Assembly: GCA_015680685.1 (NCBI GenBank) | Contig: MNCI01001941.1 | Coordinates: 63,308-127,307 of the forward strand | Direction: 5' to 3' | DNA: 64,000 nt | Source of the DNA: Gnetum montanum | Lineage: Eukaryota > Streptophyta > Gnetopsida > Gnetales > Gnetaceae | Part shown: positions 57,836-64,000 of the stretch, one piece after another | Numbering within the stretch: the stretch's first letter is position 1 | Layout of the letters: each line of letters opens with the position of its first letter | Notes under the pieces: generated by a model | What the model was told of the DNA's origin: nothing | The model's input: the letters and a program-made list of their open reading frames with translations, nothing else | The model's database searches: none | Position numbers and translations under genes: made by a program

Positions 57836-58945
57836 CTAAAACACCACCAAATTTTCATGTTCTAACCCTTGTAACCCCATCCCATGAAACCCAAGGCAAA
57901 ACTTCTTTGTAAATGTAAAAATTATAAACCATGAGATGTGATCTCAATTACTTTATACTTTTAGAGTTGAAAAATGCCCTCTAAGTGGTCCAAGCCTCAT
58001 CCCCCAAGTGAAAAAAGTCTATATTTGGGATTTTGAGGGTTAAAATTCCTTTTAGGATGTCAAAATTGGTATTTTGATCAGTTTTATGGGAGGTATAGCA
58101 TTTTCTATGTTGAAGACACCTACATGGGGCTATAACTCACCTACCTCCAACATGGAGGGGTGTGATGGAATCTCTGCCCAACATAGAGGGGTGTGATGGC
58201 ATCTATGCCTAGCATAGAGGGGTCTAGCATTACCCATGCCTAGTGTGGGGGGTATAGCCCTTACCCCCCAATGTTGACACATCAAACCCCCCATTGTACA
58301 TCATCAACTCCAACAAGGATCTTGTACATCAACATTGCTGTTGGAAGGCCCAACATGGATAAAATTCCCATTTACTATTTTTAGTAAATGAAATAACTTT
58401 AATGGCCATGGGGATATGACACTTACCATTTATGGTAACCCCCCTTGATTTAAACACCCACCTCACCTAAGCGTAGCAAAAATTTTTAGCCAATTTATTT
58501 GTAATTTTCAGCCAATATTGTAGCTAAATTAGTGGCCCAAAACCTATAAAACCTAGGTACAAACACCATTTATAGGTTCCACACTTTCTGCATTTGCATA
58601 CTCTGGTACTCTGGGTGCTTGAGAGCTCTTACAACCTTGCAAAAATGTAGCTTCTTAAAACCCCTAGCATGGAAGCTTCATAGCCTGTTATCCTCCCTTG
58701 AGATCTATGAGCCTTTAGCATCCACCCTGAGCTTCTAGGAACCACAACTCCTAGCATTGCTTACTCTAGTAGCCCAAGTCCCTCAAATCTCTCATCCCCC
58801 TACATCAAAAACATAGCAAATCTAGTGTGGTAGCAACAAATATTCAAAAACATCAAAAGTGACAAGACCTTTGGATCATTAAGTTGATCGTAGTGACTTC
58901 AACAAACCCTGAAACCCTACAGAAGTGAACCTCACATTGGCAACA
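57836..58945 (+). mobile_element. 5' LTR of element 3
   Basis: Homologue of 41695-42790. The first two bases are decayed (CT for TG) before AAAACACCACC. It contains three ~31-38-bp GGGGTGTGATGGCATCT units at 58150-58250. It ends near GGCAACA at 58945. Transcription would run rightward into gag-pro at 59784. Confidence 0.78.
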
Positions 58946-59783
58946 TTGCCTGTAATTTTAAAATATTTAAATTTGTTTTAGCAAAAGCCATTCATCTTTG
59001 CACCAACCAACACTACCCCTCATATCCATGTAATAAAAGCCTCTACATGGAAGTTACAAATGTTTGGTTTTTAGATTTTCACAACACCTACTATGAATTT
59101 CAAGGCCAAAGCTACCATTAATACCATATCCCTCTTGTTGCCAAAATTTTCTTAATAAAGATATACATTGGTGGATTTACCACCCAAATCCCCATCTCTC
59201 TTCTCATTGCTATGAAAATTAGCAGCTTGCCAAAGCCATCATTTTGTGTGAAGTCAAAGTTCCCACTTTGGTTTTCAACCCCTCTCTCCACGCCAATATT
59301 GGATAGAAAGGTGTAAGACCTCCCATCTTACCCCCCTTTCTCTCCCTCTACTACACCCAATGTAGATGTAGCTAGGAAGCCCAAAGTGGATGGAGTTTGA
59401 TATCACTTTCCAAAAAAGTAAACCCCCTCACACCAATGTTTCCAAGAAAGGTGTGATATCTTTCCATCTTATTCGCTTTCTTTTCCCTTTTCTCTCCCAC
59501 CATTAGTATAGTTGCTAGCTCAACTTGGTTGGGGTTTAATACCCTTTTTTTACCATTTTTTCCATTTTTAGTAAAGGGTTATATCCCCCTTGAGAGCCAC
59601 ATACTATTTATAGCAAGTAACTCATTTTTAGCCATTTTTGCCTTTTTTAGCCATTTATAAATCCTACTTTCTAGAATTTGCACTCTTTTCAACCTTTTAT
59701 AACTCCATTTAGCCATTTTTAATAATTTTTTCACCATGTCATTTGGAAAATCAACCATCTTGCCCTTTGACTTTACTAACAAC
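58946..59783 (+). other. 5' leader of element 3
   Basis: Untranslated. Contains two copies of a GAAAGGTGTRAxAxCTxxCCATCTTA segment (at about 59308 and 59440), and the TTAGCCATTTTT words before the gag ATG. The part 59440-59780 matches 3132-3445 on the other strand. Confidence 0.6.
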
Positions 59784-62700
59784 ATGTCTAACCAGCAAGC
59801 CATGAGGGTCTATGACCCCAAAGACCCTACCGTAGCTAACTGTAGGCAATCTTTATGACTTAGGAGGCAAAGTCCTAGACTGTCAATGATAAATGAATAT
59901 CACTACAACTACATTTATGCCAAAATCTAGGCTATCATCTAGATTCCACGAATGGAAGCAAAGGCAAAAAGGAAATACAAGCTCATACACTGAGATGGGA
60001 AGAAGTATATTCCTTCCCCTTATGATAAGACACCACTTACTGGCATCCTATCTCAATTAATTGAGATGGATGAAGAGGATGAGAAGGTTAGCTTGAATGA
60101 GCACCAAGAGGAGGAGGATGATGAGTTCAGGGTGGGATCTGAACATGAAAACATCCTAGGTGGGTTGTTTTGATAAAAAAACCCCCAAGGCGGCAATGCC
60201 TACCTCCCCCTCCCCTTTATCTCCTCCATAGAACAAATGTCACTATCCTCTACCCTCTGTGACCCAACCATGTTCGGGCCCACACCAATCATAGTTACGC
60301 AACAAACACAATCGGTGCTGTAGTCTACCACATTCCACTTTTCCATGTCATTGCCACCTAGCCTAGATTAGTGTGACCATCATCGATGGTGGTCACCATC
60401 ACCAATTTTCTAACCACTCAAGTAGGATCCACCATGATACCCCACACAACCCCTTCATTCTATTTGTGCCACAAATAAGAACACAAATATCATTCTCTTT
60501 GTTTGGTCCACTGACAACCATGATAACAGAACGTCTCTCCTCCATACCACAATTGATAGTGAGGTCATAGGCCTTCCAACAAATGTCATAACCTTTTGTG
60601 CAAACTCTGTAGCTAATAGTGGCATCTCAAGGCCTAGATCAAGCTTTCTAAATGATCTAAGACTTAATAGAGAAGTTTAAGAGGCTTAAACCCTCTACAT
60701 CCCAAACCGTTAAGGTCATAGACTTTTACCATGATGATCCCATCAATCCTGTGGTTCCACCCTTAATACTTTCTCCTAGTGTCCCCATCTTGTAATTCAC
60801 AAAATACAATGGAGAAGGTGATCCCAATGCTCACCTTATAACCTTTCAATCTAAGTGCTTATTGTTGCTGTCATGGTTGTACATAATCATAAGGATATTT
60901 GCCATGTCACTTATAGGGAAAGCACTTAACTAGTATCACACCTTACCTAGAGAATGTATATCCTCTCTAGAAAATCTCATATTGTAATTCATTAACCACT
61001 TCAAGTACAACTTGAAGCCTAACACCACACTTGACCAGATAATGAAGGTCAAGCAAGGATAACTTGAACTAGTGCAAAAGTTCATCTAATGATGGAACAA
61101 TTTGGTTAATAAAATACTAAAACCTGTAACTAAAACCCACCTTTTGGCTACATTCAAGGGGATGGTCAACAATTTTATCAAGTCCAAACTGTATTACCTT
61201 AACCCACAATCACTCAATCAAGCATTCTCCCAAACTAAGAACATAAAGGATGCTGCAGAGCCTATCCACAACCTTGCCTATGTAGCATATAAAAACCAAC
61301 ATATGTGAAGGGACAAGAAGTGGGTTAAAAACATAACAATGTGATGGTAGCAACAGTAGCCAAAGAGACAAAAATGACTACCCAGGGGACCAAAAGCCAA
61401 TTCATCTAATATCCCTACTAATAACAAAAATAAACATCCATCAACCTTTGGGGCCACTACATTAACTTCATCTAGATCCAAATTTGAGTAGAAGGATATG
61501 AGTAAATATACTAGGCTACCTTTGAAGCCATCTGACCTCTTAGATTAACTATTGAAGAGTGGGAGAATCCAATACAAGCATATGTCTAAAGCTACTCATA
61601 AAAAGCATGAAAGGCTATGTGAGATAACTAGGGAAGCCACTTGAGCAACAAAGGATGACCCTCAAGTACCAAAGTACTTTAGACTCAACCATCAATTGCT
61701 TGGTCATGACACTGACTTCTACCTTGCACTAAAAGATGACCTACAAAAGATGATAGATAGAGGAGAGTTGGTCCTAGATGCTTCTAACCCTATTTGACCA
61801 AAGAACCAATCAATGCAATTGTATAAAGACCCATTGAACACCAAAAATAGTGCATACATTATATCAGCATTCAACATTAATGACAATTGAAGGCCTGCAA
61901 GAGAACCATTCATGATTCAAGTACCCCCTCGCAATGAAAGGGGCTCTTCAACATCCACCAACTCAAGATCCACTTTTATCATAACTATACCATCATGGAC
62001 ATTCACTAAGGAGCCTTTTGTTATCAAAGTTTTCCAATCCAACTTGCCCCTACCACTAAACAATGACCCCCCATGGTTGCTAATGCTATGGCCTTTTTCT
62101 CTCAAACAAACAATGACAATCAAAAGGCCTCAACCAAGAAAAGGAAGAAGCCTAAGAAAAAGCCCAAAAATAAGGATGAAAAGCACGCTAAGGCATGAAA
62201 GGAAGTGGGTCCACCAAAGCCCACTTCCATATCATTAGTACCCATGACCTCCACAACCCAGGCTACTTCGACAAGAAAACCACGAGGGGAAACTAAAAGC
62301 AAGAGAGAGGAAAAGATGACAAGAAACAACAATTACACAAAAATGAGGTATTCATTTTTGGATGCATGGAGGAAGTTAAGCACAATGGGGGTGACAAGCC
62401 CATGGTGAATGACAAGAACTTCCTAAATGCGATGGAGCAATTTAAGTAGTCTCTCAAACAAAAAAACATAACCTTGAGCCTGTATAACTTAGTTATGACT
62501 TCTACTACACATTGTGAAGCACTAGTCAAGATGTTGACTTCTATCCCCATTAGTGAGGATAGCCTTGCTAATGAGAAATCCATCCATGCAGTGATGGTTC
62601 CTTCTTCATCGAGGGAGAAGAAGTCAACATTGCTAGTGTTTCACAATAGCAATATCAAAACTAGTCCCCAAAATGACGTGGTTACCAAAGCTCCTCTTCT

Positions 62701-63326
62701 CATCACAATATGTGTGGGCTAGTATAAAGTGCATCAAGTGCATCTAGATGATGGGGCTATAACAAATTTCATCCCATGCACTAGAGTTGAATCTTTAGGC
62801 TTGACAAAGTAGATACAACATACTACAACATCAGCTCACAAGTCCTTTAACAGATCACAAGTCACTATTAAGGGGTCTATCTCCTTAGGCTTTGTGGCAA
62901 GGGAACAACTCCCCATGACTATAGATTTCTTGGTGGTAAAGGAAACACCAAGTTTCAACCTCATCTTAGGTAGGCCCTAGTTGGCTCAACTACAAGTCAT
63001 ATCCTTACCAATCCACTAAGAGATTCACCTACCTTATGAGGGAGGTGAGATCATCATTCATGGTGATAACATAGGTTCCTTGGCTATTAACAACATGAAT
63101 ATAGAGCAAGGATCTAAAGTGAAGTTTGAGGAAGAAACTTCCAGCCACAAAGTAACCTGAGAGAGGGGAAAAATCCAAAAATGACAATAATGGAACATGG
63201 AACATGCTATGGGAAGAGCTCCCTTTCAACATCATCAATGAAGGGGATGTGGAGTACAAACTAGTACAAAATAGATCGTACATGTTTTCTAATCTCCCAA
63301 AGATTAGGATGCATTTGCACAACTAA
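59784..63326 (+). pseudogene. gag-pro: element 3 gag-pro
   Basis: ATG at 59784 (MSNQQAMRVYDPKDPTVAN). Order as in the other copies: N-terminal segment with KYIPSPYDKTPLTG and an acidic run; Gag core ~60740-61090 (FTKYNGEGDPNAHL-type); basic linker; knuckle-like HQLLGHDTDFYLALKDDL near 61695-61750; Lys-rich linker ~62120-62180; retropepsin ~62735-62980 with HLDDGAITNFIP and FNLILGRP; end at TAA 63324-63326. Stops break it in many places. The protease again has D-D-G-A. It belongs to the same family as element 1, as the downstream spacer and array are alignable to 4496-5175. Confidence 0.87.
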
Positions 63327-63614
63327 TGTATGCCCCTAATCCTTCCACCCTATGCTCCTATGACATTATAACCATATGTATTAATAGCCAGTTAGCCTAG
63401 AGTTTCTTGTTGCTAGTTCATGCCTTTTTACTTGCTTTATTTTAATATTTTTCACATATAGCCTAAGGATTTACTTTTGTTTGCAATTTTATCAAAACTT
63501 TTTACTTTCTTTGTTTTCCTTTTTTAGCATGACATAAATTACAAAAACCTCATAAAAATTATAAAACTAGAAAAATCTTAAAACACAAAACAAACAAAAA
63601 TATATCTTTCCTTA
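63327..63614 (+). other. spacer after gag-pro, element 3
   Basis: Matches 4496-4785 of element 1 (TGTATGCCCCTAATCCTT at its start, AAACCTCATAAAAATTATAA near its end). Non-coding. Confidence 0.7.
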
Positions 63615-64000
63615 TAACATGGGCCCACCATGGCCTAAAATGGACAAACCAATTCCATATCATACGCATGACCCACCATGGCCTAAAACTGGCAAGTATC
63701 CTATGGTCCACCATGGCCTAAAATTGGCAACATCCTTTTACAACACATGGCCCACCATGGCCTAAAACTCGCAAGCATCCTATGGCCTACCATGGCCTAA
63801 AACTCGCAAGCATCCTTTTACAAAACATGACCCACCATGGCCTAAAACTCGCAACATCCTTTTACAACTCATGGCTTGCCATCACCTAAAACTAGAAATA
63901 TCCTTTTACAACACATGGCCTACCATCACCCAAAATTGGCAAGTATTCTATGGTCCTCCATGGCCTAAAACTAGCAAACCAAATCCTTATTGTATGCATG
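63615..64000 (+). repeat. short-repeat array A, element 3
   Basis: About nine units with CACCATGGCCTAAAACTGGC cores, in the same 35/44-bp alternation as element 1. It runs off the window end. By analogy the antisense gene of element 3, if kept, should follow beyond the window. Confidence 0.92.

Noticed and set aside
41695-58945. The two 1.1-kb repeats as the LTR pair of a single element with the Athila-like pol inside
   Set aside because: The polypurine tract before 41695 and gag leader after 58945 both point rightward, while the enclosed pol is on the minus strand with its own primer site at 54118.
1-64000. tRNA, rRNA or other structured RNA genes
   Set aside because: None recognised by eye; primer-site matches are to tRNA 3' ends only.

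Overview
The window is repeat-dense nuclear DNA of a large-genome land plant. It is AT-rich and poor in CpG, and is built from nested, decayed Ty3/gypsy LTR retrotransposons. The RT - RNase H - second (archaeal-type) RNase H - integrase order points to the plant Tat/Ogre group, and a gymnosperm or another seed plant or fern with a giant genome fits. I see no host protein gene, tRNA, rRNA or CRISPR array. Almost every coding region is a pseudogene with stops and frameshifts. A 710-bp run of N interrupts the assembly.

Layout. 1-3445: gag-pro and leader of one Tat-like element, minus strand, cut by the window start. 3446-17872: element 1, plus strand, 5' truncated: gag-pro tail, short-repeat array, a long multi-exon gene on the opposite strand, a ~185-bp repeat array, then RT-RH-aRNH-IN. 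17873-40994: element 2, a ~23-kb Tat-like element on the minus strand with two ~2.17-kb LTRs, inserted in the 3' part of element 1. 40995-42790: the 3' end of element 1 resumes (hairpins, polypurine tract, 1.1-kb LTR). 42791-57835: one or more minus-strand elements, including an Athila-like gag-pol with a decayed tRNA-Asp primer site and two separate 'plant transposon protein'-like pseudogenes. 57836-64000: element 3, plus strand, same family as element 1, with LTR, leader, gag-pro and the start of its short-repeat array.

The most interesting structure is shared by elements 1 and 2. Between protease and reverse transcriptase, and on the strand opposite gag-pol, each carries a homologous spliced gene (here 'aORF'): minus 5520-10545 in element 1, plus 26205-33988 in element 2. 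The two copies are colinear over the whole gene, share intron positions, and have short-repeat arrays on both sides. The encoded protein starts with an FCP1/SCP-like HAD-phosphatase fold whose catalytic aspartates are missing in both copies. It continues with a region resembling the putative plant transposon protein domain, an acidic tract and a coiled coil. In element 2 the gene has its own TATA box, in a context resembling the element's LTR promoter.

This suggests a giant Tat-lineage retrotransposon family that carries a separately promoted antisense gene inside the pro-pol interval. Introns of such a gene survive retrotransposition because they are antisense to the genomic RNA. Everything here was read by eye; exon borders come from GT/AG sites plus agreement between the two copies, and LTR outer ends are approximate where noted.
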